This document shows positions 1-8,728 of a stretch of 64,000 bases of DNA, one piece after another; position 1 is the stretch's first letter, and every line of letters begins with the position of its first letter. The notes under the pieces are model-generated. The model did not search any database and was not told where the DNA came from. It saw only the letters and a list, made by a program, of their open reading frames with translations. This DNA is from Butyrivibrio sp. FCS014 (GTDB taxonomy: Bacteria > Bacillota > Clostridia > Lachnospirales > Lachnospiraceae). The position numbers and the translations under genes were made by a program. The stretch is from NCBI RefSeq assembly GCF_000526935.1, contig NZ_JAHA01000003.1:516789-580788 (forward strand), read 5' to 3'.

Positions 1-359
1 ACAACGCAGTATTTGCCCGATATTGATATCGCAGTGGACATCTTGGCCTTCTTGGTCTTGATGGCATCGGCCTCCATCTGAAGAAGGATCTCGTCTCCTG
101 ATTTGAGAGTTTCAAAGGTTTCGAAATCTCTGTTTAGCACCATGGAAGGGTTTATGTTCTTAAGGGAAACATAGCCGGTTTCTCCATCCCCGAACTTAAC
201 AAAAGCGGAGCCAATGTTCTTAACGATATTATCTACCCTGCAAAGGTAAATGTTGCCCACATTATTCTTACTGACAACAGAAAGATATTCCATCCTGCCA
301 TCCACGTATGCGGTAACAATCGGAATATCTTTATATGTTGAGGTATAAATATCAGCCAT
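1..359 (-). CDS. rng: Ribonuclease G/E family protein, N-terminal fragment (cut by window edge)
   Basis: About 119 codons are present before the edge, starting at an ATG at 359. The translated N-terminus reads as the S1-like RNA-binding domain of RNase E/G: a GNIYLCRVDN stretch, then SAFVKFGDGETGYVSL, then a region ending TAISISGKYCV that matches the end of the family's S1 domain. These enzymes cut single-stranded RNA 5' ends in rRNA maturation and mRNA decay. The catalytic Mg-binding domain lies outside the window. The start overlaps the stop of the DUF2344 gene by 8 bases, so the two are probably translationally coupled. The radical SAM, DUF2344, rng order recurs in Firmicutes, usually ahead of rplU and rpmA. 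Confidence 0.85.
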   Translation of the reverse strand, partial: MADIYTSTYKDIPIVTAYVDGRMEYLSVVSKNNVGNIYLCRVDNIVKNIGSAFVKFGDGETGYVSLKNINPSMVLNRDFETFETLKSGDEILLQMEADAIKTKKAKMSTAISISGKYCV

Positions 360-1080
360 TTATATACACTCTTTCGTTTTCTGAAGCCGGTATGAAGGGT
401 TCGATATACAAACCATTATCATCAGTACCGGATCTGTAAATATCAAGCCTGTGAATATCCAATGCTCCCTGAGCAAGCTCTTTTCCCAGGTCTTTAAAGA
501 AGGTCTCAAATAAAAGTGCGGGCTTAAGAGTCGCAGAGCTGCTCATGGCAAGAAGAAAGGTCGCTTCTTCCTTATTACGATCGAGACTGTAATTGAAGAT
601 CATCTCCTTCATATTGATCTCTTTTTCCCCGCTCTTGGTCTTCTTCATGGTGGGAAGCTTGTCACGGGAAAGGTAGTTGTCGAGCTCCGTGATCCAGTCA
701 AAATCAGGCTTAAGGCTCTGCCTGAATTTTATTCTGTATCCCGCGGCATAGGATAAGGTCATGGCCTTCTCTTCCTTCTCGGGAAGCTCGGTTACCGCCT
801 CAATCTTGATGCCTTCATTCATAACTTCGTTAAGGCTGTCCATGATATCCTTGGTACTTGTCATTGAGTTGACTGTCATATCAAGGTACTCTCCGTCACT
901 TGTTGCGCCAACCGAAAGGGGCTGGGCAAAGGATAACAGCTGATGAGGGCTAAAGCCTTCCGAATATTTGATATCTATGTTGGCCCTTCTTATAGCTTTC
1001 TGGAAATATCGCATTACATCCAGATGGCCGATGAACTTTATGGGGCCGTTCTTTGAAAATTTCAAACGCAGTTTAATCAT
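352..1080 (-). CDS. DUF2344 / TIGR03936 radical SAM-linked protein
   Basis: This is a 242-residue soluble protein whose N-terminus (LRLKFSKNGPIKFIGHLDVMRYF) is the signature of the DUF2344 family. Members are always encoded next to, or fused to, the TIGR03960 radical SAM protein; their biochemical role is not established. A longer frame opens at 1179, but the internal ATG at 1080 is chosen because the preceding residues have no family match and would overlap the upstream gene by about 100 bases. With this start the overlap with the radical SAM gene is 8 bases, and the 3' end overlaps rng by 8 bases. The three genes are thus chained by short overlaps. Confidence 0.85.
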   Translation of the reverse strand: MIKLRLKFSKNGPIKFIGHLDVMRYFQKAIRRANIDIKYSEGFSPHQLLSFAQPLSVGATSDGEYLDMTVNSMTSTKDIMDSLNEVMNEGIKIEAVTELPEKEEKAMTLSYAAGYRIKFRQSLKPDFDWITELDNYLSRDKLPTMKKTKSGEKEINMKEMIFNYSLDRNKEEATFLLAMSSSATLKPALLFETFFKDLGKELAQGALDIHRLDIYRSGTDDNGLYIEPFIPASENERVYING

Positions 1081-2953
1081 TATTCTTACTCTCCAGACAA
1101 ACGCCAACGCCGTAAGCAGCAGCTCCGCAGCCCAGGCATCCCTTTCTGCAGTTGGTTGAAGGCTTTCCTTCAAGGGCATTGTGCCACTCCCTCAATAGGA
1201 ACTTCTTGGTAACTCCGCAGTTTAATATATCCCAGGGGAAGATCTCGTCGTCAGATCTTTCTCTTGTTGTATAGAAGAAAGGATCAACGCCGCACTCCTT
1301 AAAGGTTTCCATCCATACATCGAACTTGAAGTACTCGCTCCAGGCATCATAGATGCATCCCTTTTCATAGGCCTTTAAGATAACGGGAGCAAGCCTCCTG
1401 TCGCCTCTGGCAAATATGCCCTCCATCATGCTGGCATCAGCCTCATGCCAGTTGTACTTGATGTGCTTCTGATTGAGCTGGGACATGATTCCTTTTCTGG
1501 TCTTGTTGGCCTTTTCAAGAAACTCCTCTTTGGTGTTCATGGGAGCCCACTGGAAAGGTGTAAAGGGCTTGGGAACAAAGAAGGAGGTGCTGGCCACTAT
1601 GTCTATGGATCTTCCGTTTCTATTTTCCTTGGGAACGGTCTCGAAATACTCCTTGGCAACCTTATTGGCTATATCACCGATGCCGTAGATATCCTCGTCG
1701 GTCTCGGTGGGAAGTCCAAGCATAAAGTAGAGCTTGACCTTGTTCCAGCCTCCAAGAAAAGCATCGTGGGAGCCCTTTAAGATGTCCTCTTCGGTGAGCC
1801 CCTTGTTTATAACATCACGCATTCTCTGGGTTCCGGCTTCGGGAGCAAAGGTAAGACTGCTCTTTTTAACATCCTGAACCTTGCTCATTACATCAAGGGA
1901 AAATGCGTCTATTCTAAGGGAAGGCAGTGAAATATTTACTTTCTTGTCCTTGCAGCTCTCAATAAGGAAATCCAGAAGCTCGGGAAGCTTTGAATAGTCG
2001 CTGGAACTTAAGGAACTTAAGGAAATCTCCTCGTAGCCTGTATTATTCAGTGCCTCAATGGCCAGTTCTTTAAGATGTTCAACATCCTTCTCGCGAAGGG
2101 GCTTGTAGAGCTGACCCGCCTGGCAGAAGCGGCATCCTCTTATGCATCCGCGCATGATCTCAAGAACTACTCTGTCCTGAGTAACCTTGATATAGGGAAC
2201 TACAGGTTTTGTGGGATAGAAAGCAGATGAAAGATCTGTGCACATCTCCTTTTCAATTACCTTTGGAATATCGTCCACCACAGGTTCAATTGAGGAAACG
2301 GTCCAGTCCTCATTGTATTCAACCTTGTAGAGTGAAGGAACGTACATTCCGGGGACCTTCGCACATCTGTGAAGAAATTCCTGTCTGGAAATGCCCTCTT
2401 TTCTGGCCTCTTTATACATGTCGAAAAGCTGCCTGTATCTGGTCTCGCCCTCACCTATATAGAACAGGTCAAAAAAGTCTGCTATGGGCTCAGGGTTATA
2501 GGTACAGGGGCCTCCACCGATAACGACCGGGTCATCCCAGGTTCTTTCACCGGACATAAAGGGAATACCTGAAAGGTCCAGAACCTGCAGAATATTGGTG
2601 TAACACATCTCGTATTGGAGTGTAAATCCGAGGAAATCAAACTCTTTTACCGGATCCTGGGATTCCAGGGCAAAAAGAGGAATATGGTCCTTTCGCATGA
2701 GTCTGTCCATATCCATCCAGGGAGAATAAACTCTCTCGCACCACACATCCTCGTAGGAATTAAAGAGACCGTAAAGTATCTGAATGCCAAGATGAGACAT
2801 TCCTATCTCATAGACATCCGGGAAGCAAAAGGCAAATCTTATGTCAACAGCGTCCTTATCTTTGGTGACGCTGTTAACCTCGTTGCCTATGTATCTCTCC
2901 GGCTTTTCTATACCAAGGAGTGTCTCATCTGAAAGTGCTAAATTATAATTCAT
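1073..2953 (-). CDS. TIGR03960 family radical SAM protein
   Basis: The 626-residue protein has an N-terminal cobalamin-binding-like region (about 1-200), then a radical SAM barrel whose CxxxCxxC cluster motif reads CIRGCRFC. A Cys-rich tail with CRKGCLGCG near the C-terminus may hold another cluster. Family TIGR03960 is widespread in Firmicutes next to DUF2344 and rng; the modification it performs is unknown, although its neighbours suggest RNA or ribosome processing. Length is normal for the family. An AAGGAA ribosome site lies just before the ATG. It follows hisIE by 9 bases, so it is probably transcribed with the his genes. Confidence 0.88.
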   Translation of the reverse strand: MNYNLALSDETLLGIEKPERYIGNEVNSVTKDKDAVDIRFAFCFPDVYEIGMSHLGIQILYGLFNSYEDVWCERVYSPWMDMDRLMRKDHIPLFALESQDPVKEFDFLGFTLQYEMCYTNILQVLDLSGIPFMSGERTWDDPVVIGGGPCTYNPEPIADFFDLFYIGEGETRYRQLFDMYKEARKEGISRQEFLHRCAKVPGMYVPSLYKVEYNEDWTVSSIEPVVDDIPKVIEKEMCTDLSSAFYPTKPVVPYIKVTQDRVVLEIMRGCIRGCRFCQAGQLYKPLREKDVEHLKELAIEALNNTGYEEISLSSLSSSDYSKLPELLDFLIESCKDKKVNISLPSLRIDAFSLDVMSKVQDVKKSSLTFAPEAGTQRMRDVINKGLTEEDILKGSHDAFLGGWNKVKLYFMLGLPTETDEDIYGIGDIANKVAKEYFETVPKENRNGRSIDIVASTSFFVPKPFTPFQWAPMNTKEEFLEKANKTRKGIMSQLNQKHIKYNWHEADASMMEGIFARGDRRLAPVILKAYEKGCIYDAWSEYFKFDVWMETFKECGVDPFFYTTRERSDDEIFPWDILNCGVTKKFLLREWHNALEGKPSTNCRKGCLGCGAAAYGVGVCLESKNND

Positions 2954-2962
2954 ATCTTTTCC

Positions 2963-4258
2963 TTATCGTCTTGACAGTTCGTCGGTTATATCCTCCCAGC
3001 TGACATTTTTTTCAGCCATGAGTACCATCATATGATACAGGAAATCGGACATTTCGTAAACAATCTCGTTGCTGTTAGGGTTCTTGGCGGCGATGACCAT
3101 CTCGGTGGCTTCCTCGCCAACCTTCTTAAGGATCTTATCAAGGCCCTTGCTGTAGAGATAGTTTGTATAGGAGCCCTCTCTGGGATTGACCTTGCGGTCT
3201 TTGATGACTTCAAAGACGCTGTCCAGCACCTTTTGAGGGTTCTTTTCGCTGTAGTCTTTTTTTGCGATCTCGTTAAAGAAGCAGGAATAACTGCCGGTGT
3301 GGCAGGCGGCTCCAACCTGTTTGACTCTTGCAAGGATCGTATCAAGATCGCAGTCAGCGGTAAGTTCCTTTACAAATTGGAAATGGGAACTGGTCTCTCC
3401 CTTAAGCCAGAGCTGATTTCTGCTGCGGCTGAAGTACGTCATCTTACCGGTCTGAAGGGTCTTGTTATAGGCCTCCTCGTTCATATAAGCAAGCATCAGC
3501 ACCTGGTCTGTTCTGTAATCCTGAACAATAACGGGAACCATTCCATCGGAATTTTTCTTGAGCTGTTCCCAGGTAAAGGCAGGCTCCAGGGCGCATATCT
3601 TAAGGCCCTTCTCCAGGCAGTTCTTCTTGCATTCATCTATCGCTGAAAGATTCTCATAGATGATGTTTCCTGTTACGCCGCTTACAAATTCGTTTTCGTA
3701 GAAAACATTATCCGGAAGCTTATCATAGTCGTTCTTATCAAGAAGTACGGTCAAAGGAATTTCTGCAGCGATAGCCGATATTTCTTTTCCCCTGGCAAAA
3801 AAGACAGCTTCGGAAGCATACTTCTCGATCTGCTCTTTATTATCCTCTAAAACCTTTCCATCGTCGTAGCAGATAACAATCTTGTCTTTGCCGAATTTCT
3901 TGCTTACTTCCTGCAGGATATCGGCGTTTTTGGCATCTTTGTAGTTGAGGCATGCCCTTTTGCAGCCTGCGTAAAGGAGCTTTTTGATGTCCTCCATGCG
4001 CTTTACGTTGCCGGCTCCGGTGACATTGACATCAACTGCCTTGCAGATGTCTTTTATCATATCAAGAGCTGCCTCGTGAGCCTTATCGTCTCCTGAAGGT
4101 GAAAGGTCAAAGACCATTATTTCATCCACGTTAGAATTCGAAAGAGCACAGGCAAAGGACACGGGATCCTCGGAAATAACGTTGTTTCCGGGGATGCTGT
4201 CTACAACTTTCAGGTCCTTAAGATAAATGGCTCCAATAAATCTTTTTGCGTTTGACAT
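2963..4258 (-). CDS. hisIE: HisIE with a degenerate HisF/HisA-like N-terminal domain
   Basis: The 431-residue protein has three parts. Residues 1 to about 222 resemble a HisF/HisA TIM barrel. About 235-330 is phosphoribosyl-AMP cyclohydrolase, with the metal motif DCDLD at 302-306 and cysteines 319 and 326. About 345-431 is phosphoribosyl-ATP pyrophosphatase, with GEEATE at 381-386. The last two carry out histidine steps 2 and 3. In the barrel, the catalytic Asp of HisA/HisF at the end of strand 1 is Tyr12, and the glycine-rich phosphate loop is GAGNV; the second Asp (132) remains. The barrel is therefore unlikely to be a working HisA or HisF. The ATG at 4258 is used because an AAGGAG lies 9 bases upstream; a longer frame opens at 4288. 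Confidence 0.9.
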   Translation of the reverse strand: MSNAKRFIGAIYLKDLKVVDSIPGNNVISEDPVSFACALSNSNVDEIMVFDLSPSGDDKAHEAALDMIKDICKAVDVNVTGAGNVKRMEDIKKLLYAGCKRACLNYKDAKNADILQEVSKKFGKDKIVICYDDGKVLEDNKEQIEKYASEAVFFARGKEISAIAAEIPLTVLLDKNDYDKLPDNVFYENEFVSGVTGNIIYENLSAIDECKKNCLEKGLKICALEPAFTWEQLKKNSDGMVPVIVQDYRTDQVLMLAYMNEEAYNKTLQTGKMTYFSRSRNQLWLKGETSSHFQFVKELTADCDLDTILARVKQVGAACHTGSYSCFFNEIAKKDYSEKNPQKVLDSVFEVIKDRKVNPREGSYTNYLYSKGLDKILKKVGEEATEMVIAAKNPNSNEIVYEMSDFLYHMMVLMAEKNVSWEDITDELSRR

Positions 4259-4259
4259 A

Positions 4260-4850
4260 TCAAAGTGCTCCTTTGGTGCTGAGTACATCAGTTATTCTTG
4301 GGTCGTAGGAAGTAGCTTCATCCAGGGCTTTTGCAAAGGCCTTGAAAATGGCTTCTATCTTGTGGTGATCGTTGAGCCCCGATAAAACCTTGATGTGAAG
4401 GTTCATGGCTGAGGCATAAGAAATTGTATAGAAAAACTCTCTCACAAGCTGTGTGTCGAATTCTCCCACCATAGGGGATGAAAACTCCGCTTCCATTGAG
4501 AAATAGGGCCTTCCGCAAAGGTCGATGGCACAAAGAACAAGTGCATCATCCATGGGAAGTATCATGCTTCCGTATCTCTTTATACCCTTTTTGTCCCCCA
4601 AAGCCTTGGAAATGGCCTGTCCAAGCACTATTGCGGTGTCCTCCACGGAATGATGACCATCTACCTCAACGTCTCCGTTGCAGGTGACATCAATGTCAAA
4701 AAAGCCGTGTTTGGCAAATCCGGTGAGCATATGATTGAAAAATCCGATGCCTGTTTGGACCTTTGAGGTGCCGCTTCCGTCAATGTTGATGTCAACTTTA
4801 ATGTCGGTCTCTTGCGTTTTTCTCTCCACTGTGGCCCTTCGATTTTCCAT
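4260..4850 (-). CDS. hisB: Imidazoleglycerol-phosphate dehydratase
   Basis: This 196-residue enzyme converts imidazoleglycerol phosphate to imidazoleacetol phosphate, with the two duplicated metal motifs of the family: HHSVEDTA at about 68 and DHHKIEA at about 160. It is the single-function form, without the histidinol phosphatase domain of enteric HisB. A strong AAAAGGAG lies 10 bases before the ATG. The stop is one base ahead of the hisIE start. The 185-base gap upstream, towards hisD, is AT-rich and probably contains a promoter of its own. Confidence 0.95.
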   Translation of the reverse strand: MENRRATVERKTQETDIKVDINIDGSGTSKVQTGIGFFNHMLTGFAKHGFFDIDVTCNGDVEVDGHHSVEDTAIVLGQAISKALGDKKGIKRYGSMILPMDDALVLCAIDLCGRPYFSMEAEFSSPMVGEFDTQLVREFFYTISYASAMNLHIKVLSGLNDHHKIEAIFKAFAKALDEATSYDPRITDVLSTKGAL

Positions 4851-4909
4851 AGCTTGTATCTCCTTTTAAAACAATGCTATATATGGTTGTTTGTAATTAT
4901 AAACATTAT

Positions 4910-4952
4910 GTAAACTTGCATTTTATAGGTATTTTAGAAAGTTAACTTGCAT
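4910..4952. repeat. Pair of 12-bp direct repeats upstream of hisB
   Basis: On the plus strand gtaaacttgcat (4910-4921) and gttaacttgcat (4941-4952) match at 11 of 12 positions, starting 31 bases apart, which is about three helical turns. They lie in the 185-base hisD-hisB gap, 60-100 bases before the hisB start, in otherwise AT-rich sequence. A TATAAT-like hexamer lies between the repeats and hisB, but no good -35 partner is seen. They may be a tandem operator; no known regulator is recognised. Confidence 0.4.
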
Positions 4953-5035
4953 TTTTAAAACAATTTTTAACAATTCAAAGTGTTATTTAATCCGCGTTTA
5001 CCATATCAGTCATTATATTAATCTTAAATTATGCT

Positions 5036-6325
5036 TTATTCAAACCTTACTGCTATGGAATTTGCGTGTGCAGTTAATCCTTCCTGCTTGGCAAAAAGCT
5101 CAATATCCTTGTGTACGTTGTAAAGAGCCTGCTCTGAATAGGAAATAATGCTGGTTTTCTTTACAAAGTCATCAACAGATAAAGGTGAGAAGAATCTTGC
5201 AGTTCTGTTGGTGGGCAGAATGTGATTGGGGCCTGCAAAGTAGTCTCCAAGAGGCTCTGAGGAATAATCTCCAAGGAAGATCGCTCCTGCATTTTTGATC
5301 TTTGTCATGGTCTCATAAGGGTTTCTTGTGATTATCTCAAGGTGCTCGGAAGCTACGGCATTGGCTGCTTCTATGGCATCTTCCATATTATCCGCAACAA
5401 AGATATATCCGTAATTATCAAGGGACTTCCTTATGATCTCTGCTCTTGAAAGAGTCTTCAAAAATCCTTCGATCTCCTCTGATACTTTATCTGCGATCTC
5501 CTGTGATGTTGTAACAAGGATCGCGCTTGCCATCTCATCGTGCTCCGCCTGGGAAAGCAGATCTGCGGCCACATATCTGGGATTTGCGGTCTCGTCGCAA
5601 AGAACAAGGATCTCGCTGGGGCCCGCAATGGAATCGATTGAAACATGTCCGAAGCATGCCTTCTTGGCAAGGGCTACGAAAATATTTCCGGGGCCTGTTA
5701 TCTTATCAACCTTAGGGATGCTCTCTGTTCCAAAGGCCATGGCAGCGATAGCCTGGGCTCCGCCCACTTTATAGCTCTCTGTAACGCCTGCTATATCGGC
5801 CGCTACCAGTGTTCCGGGATTTACTTTACCGTCTTTTCCGGGAGGTGTGCACATTACAATGCGCTCAACTCCTGCAACCTTGGCGGGAACAACATTCATA
5901 AGAACGCTGGAAGGATACGCAGCCTTGCCTCCGGGAACATAAACACCTGAGATCTCAATGGGAAGGATTCTCTGTCCCAGTATGCTTCCGTCCTCTTTGG
6001 TGTCGATCCAGGTGTTCCTCTTCTGCTTCTCGTGAAATACCCTGATATTCTCGGCACTCTTTTTCATAACCTCGATGAACTCGGGATCAAGGGCAGCATA
6101 AGCTTCCTTGATCTCTTCCGGTGTGATCCTTACTGTGTTTGCATCAAGAGTGCACTTATCGAACTTCTCAGTGTACTCAAAAAGGGCCTTATCCCCGTTT
6201 TTGCGGATATCATTGATGATTCCGTTAACTGTATCTTCGTATTCTGTATAGCTTCCGGGATTCCTGTTGAGGAGATTTCCGAGAAGCTCTTTTTTGGTCT
6301 CTTCTGTTAATCTTAATGTACGCAT
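5036..6325 (-). CDS. hisD: Histidinol dehydrogenase
   Basis: This 429-residue NAD-dependent enzyme oxidises histidinol to histidine, the last two steps of the pathway. Family landmarks are visible in order: VYVPGGKAAYPSS at about 129, the TGPGN motif, LSQAEHDE with Zn ligands, the catalytic ASEHLE, and GPNHILPT near residue 370. Length is typical. The ATG shares a base with the hisG stop (TAATG), so the two are translationally coupled. Confidence 0.96.
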   Translation of the reverse strand: MRTLRLTEETKKELLGNLLNRNPGSYTEYEDTVNGIINDIRKNGDKALFEYTEKFDKCTLDANTVRITPEEIKEAYAALDPEFIEVMKKSAENIRVFHEKQKRNTWIDTKEDGSILGQRILPIEISGVYVPGGKAAYPSSVLMNVVPAKVAGVERIVMCTPPGKDGKVNPGTLVAADIAGVTESYKVGGAQAIAAMAFGTESIPKVDKITGPGNIFVALAKKACFGHVSIDSIAGPSEILVLCDETANPRYVAADLLSQAEHDEMASAILVTTSQEIADKVSEEIEGFLKTLSRAEIIRKSLDNYGYIFVADNMEDAIEAANAVASEHLEIITRNPYETMTKIKNAGAIFLGDYSSEPLGDYFAGPNHILPTNRTARFFSPLSVDDFVKKTSIISYSEQALYNVHKDIELFAKQEGLTAHANSIAVRFE

Positions 6326-6963
6326 TAGTCAAGATTCTCCTTAATATCATTGATGAGCTTTCTGATACGCTCAGTTTCCATCTGCATGCTAACCTGGTTA
6401 ACTATCATCCTTGCGGAAAGGGGACATATCTCCTCAAGTACTTCAAGTCCGTTCTCTCGAAGAGTTGATCCGGTCTCCACGATATCAACGATGACATCCG
6501 ACAGGTTTACTATAGGTCCAAGCTCCACGGAACCGTTAAGCTTAATAATATCAACGGTCTGATGCTTGCGGTTAAAGAAATAATCCTTGGCTATATTGGG
6601 ATATTTGCTGGCTACTCTGATCATCTCCCGATGCTCCAGCAGCTCTTTTGCCTCATGAGGTCCGCAGACACACATTCTGCATTTACCAAATCCCAGGTCC
6701 AGAACTTCATATACCCTTCTGTTCTCTTCAAGGATGGTATCTGCACCTACAATTCCTATATCAGCTGCGCCGTACTCCACATAAGTGGGAACGTCCGGCC
6801 CCTTTGCCAGGAAGAATTTGAGCTTTAGCTCCTCGTTGGTAAATATAAGCTTTCTGGTCTTCTTGTCCAGTATCTCTTCGCATTCAATGCCGCATTTTTT
6901 AAGAATTTCCATTGTGGAATTTACAAGTCTGCCCTTTCCCAGAGCAAATGTAAGATATCTCAT
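6325..6963 (-). CDS. hisG: ATP phosphoribosyltransferase, short catalytic form
   Basis: This 212-residue protein is the short-form HisG, which lacks the C-terminal regulatory domain and works only in complex with HisZ. It makes phosphoribosyl-ATP from ATP and PRPP, the committed and feedback-controlled step. The motifs FALGKGRL at the N-terminus and VETGSTLRENGL (PRPP-binding loop) near residue 160 are diagnostic. Its partner hisZ lies 4 bases upstream, as expected for this split enzyme. Confidence 0.96.
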   Translation of the reverse strand: MRYLTFALGKGRLVNSTMEILKKCGIECEEILDKKTRKLIFTNEELKLKFFLAKGPDVPTYVEYGAADIGIVGADTILEENRRVYEVLDLGFGKCRMCVCGPHEAKELLEHREMIRVASKYPNIAKDYFFNRKHQTVDIIKLNGSVELGPIVNLSDVIVDIVETGSTLRENGLEVLEEICPLSARMIVNQVSMQMETERIRKLINDIKENLD

Positions 6964-6967
6964 AGGT

Positions 6968-8089
6968 TCACCCTTTTGTCTTTCTAAAACTTAACGAAAC
7001 CTTTTTGCCTTCTTTTCTCAAGCCTTCAGCCTCTGACAGCTTCTCTGAAAAGTTATCCTCGTTGTATTCGATATCGATAACCTCCTCTTCATGCTCGATC
7101 TCTACATTCTGTCTGTAAAGAGCCGACATGAGATCATCGATTATGATTACAAAACCAATGGCGGGAGCATCCTTGCCGTACTTGCCAAGGAGGGAATCGT
7201 AGCGTCCGCCTTTTGCGATGGCATCGCCTACACCATAGGTATAAGCACTGAAAATGACACCTGTGTAATAATTAAATTTGCTCAGCATTCCAAGGTCAAA
7301 GGATACATACTGATTGCATCCGTATTCCTTAAGGACCTGATAAAGCCTCTTAAGTCTTGCTATTGCGACAAGGGACCTCTCGTTGGTGACCTCTTTTTCA
7401 GCGTTATTAAGAGCTTCGTCCGAGCCTATAAACTCAGAAACCTTCACAAGAAGATCCTTGTATTTATCAGGGATCTCACGCTCGGTCATAATACTCTCAG
7501 CAGCAAAGTAGTTCTTCTGGACTATCTGGCCCCTTATCAGCTCCTCAGTCTCCTCATCGATACCGGCTGCCTCGCAGATACCCTTGTAATAATCGGCATC
7601 TCCGATGCTAACCTGGAAGTCTGAGAGCCCCGAAGCTTTGAGGGATTCTATCAAAAGAGCTATCATCTCAGCGTCGGCATATACAGAATCCTCGTTAAAA
7701 AGCTCGACACCGATGTCGCAATTCTCTTTGAGCTTGCCCTGAAGGTTTGATGTATTAAGGAATGACTTGCCCTGATAAACAACCCTTACAGGATCGCCGT
7801 TCTCAAGCATAACCTTCGAAGCGCATCTTGCTATGGAAGGAGTAAAATCCGGTCTGAGGACCAGTGTATTGCCCTCTTTATCGAAGAATTTGTAAAGCTC
7901 CCTTGCATCTGTGGCATTGATCTCTTCCGCAAACACATCAAAATACTCAAAGGTGGGAGTATCGATATCCAAATAGCCGAAACTCTTCATTTTGTTATGA
8001 ATCCTGTTCCGGATAAGAAGCCTGTCGCTGCACTCCGATCCGTATATATCTCTGACACCGTCCGGCGTATGTAATAAGACTTTGTTCAT
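6968..8089 (-). CDS. hisZ: ATP phosphoribosyltransferase regulatory subunit
   Basis: This 373-residue protein resembles histidyl-tRNA synthetase (class II motif 1 near the N-terminus, TPDGVRDIYG opening, ALGMLSKFNYYTG-type stretch near 275) but lacks the anticodon-binding domain, which marks it as HisZ rather than HisRS. It is needed for activity and histidine inhibition of short HisG. It is the first gene of the hisZ-hisG-hisD unit and has a good sigma-A promoter 60-90 bases upstream. No T-box-like leader is visible in that short space. Confidence 0.92.
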   Translation of the reverse strand: MNKVLLHTPDGVRDIYGSECSDRLLIRNRIHNKMKSFGYLDIDTPTFEYFDVFAEEINATDARELYKFFDKEGNTLVLRPDFTPSIARCASKVMLENGDPVRVVYQGKSFLNTSNLQGKLKENCDIGVELFNEDSVYADAEMIALLIESLKASGLSDFQVSIGDADYYKGICEAAGIDEETEELIRGQIVQKNYFAAESIMTEREIPDKYKDLLVKVSEFIGSDEALNNAEKEVTNERSLVAIARLKRLYQVLKEYGCNQYVSFDLGMLSKFNYYTGVIFSAYTYGVGDAIAKGGRYDSLLGKYGKDAPAIGFVIIIDDLMSALYRQNVEIEHEEEVIDIEYNEDNFSEKLSEAEGLRKEGKKVSLSFRKTKG

Positions 8090-8147
8090 GCTTACCTCAC
8101 TTTAGTAATGCGCAGTGCTAATTTGTTAATTCGCTATCATAGAAAAG

Positions 8148-8176
8148 AGTTTACAGTATATCCCCTGCCATGTCAA
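8148..8176 (-). promoter_or_regulatory. Sigma-A promoter for hisZGD
   Basis: On the minus strand TTGACA (8171-8176) is followed by a 17-base spacer and TAAACT (8148-8153). The -35 is a perfect consensus. Transcription would start near 8141, giving a leader of about 50 bases before hisZ, too short for a T-box. Confidence 0.75.
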
Positions 8177-8181
8177 CGTTT

Positions 8182-8721
8182 TTATTCTCTGCCGTCAAGA
8201 TCCGTCTGAAGGGCATCAAGATAAGGAATGAGAATCCCTGTTTCTCCGGGAGTCTTAATAAAGAATTCCTCTTCTAGCTCCTCGTGCCTGAAGCTCTTCC
8301 TGCCTCCGGCTTCCGATCTGTCCCAGAACTCCTTGAGCTTTCTGAAGGTCAGGTAATAATATTCATTTTCTTCGGTGTAATAAATAAGAAAAAAGGCAAC
8401 ACCGCCCTGCTTTTCAAAGCTCTCCATGAACTTCACCTGGTGGGGGTGGATATTCTGGAGAGAAAAGGTTTTGGCAGCGCTTTCTTTTGCATCAAAACAG
8501 ACAGGAATCCCCTGCACGACACCGATGTAGTCAACGGTACTCTTCTGGTCAAAATAAGCCAGTGTTATATGCCGGGTCTCCTTTTCGATATTTATGGGAG
8601 TGATAGGTGTAGGTATTTTCTGGATCAGTGCCAGTCCCAGTTCCAGATATCTCTCATTGGTTCTGTTGATCAGTTCTTCTAATGTGGAACCTCTAAGTCC
8701 CCTGGATTTCCATGTGGGCAT
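8182..8721 (-). CDS. recU: RecU-type Holliday junction resolvase
   Basis: This 179-residue nuclease matches Bacillus RecU over its length: a TLEELINRTN start, KIPTPI, the DYIGV and CFDAKE active-site residues (the latter near residue 77), QNIHPHQ and the FWDR segment. RecU cuts four-way junctions in recombination and chromosome segregation in Gram-positives. It lies 8 bases after the RluA-family gene, as part of a housekeeping run. Confidence 0.9.
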   Translation of the reverse strand: MPTWKSRGLRGSTLEELINRTNERYLELGLALIQKIPTPITPINIEKETRHITLAYFDQKSTVDYIGVVQGIPVCFDAKESAAKTFSLQNIHPHQVKFMESFEKQGGVAFFLIYYTEENEYYYLTFRKLKEFWDRSEAGGRKSFRHEELEEEFFIKTPGETGILIPYLDALQTDLDGRE

Positions 8722-8728
8722 AATAACC

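Noticed and set aside
8090..8181. Possible T-box or histidine attenuator ahead of hisZ
   Set aside because: The leader is only about 50 bases after the predicted start, with no specifier or terminator hairpin.
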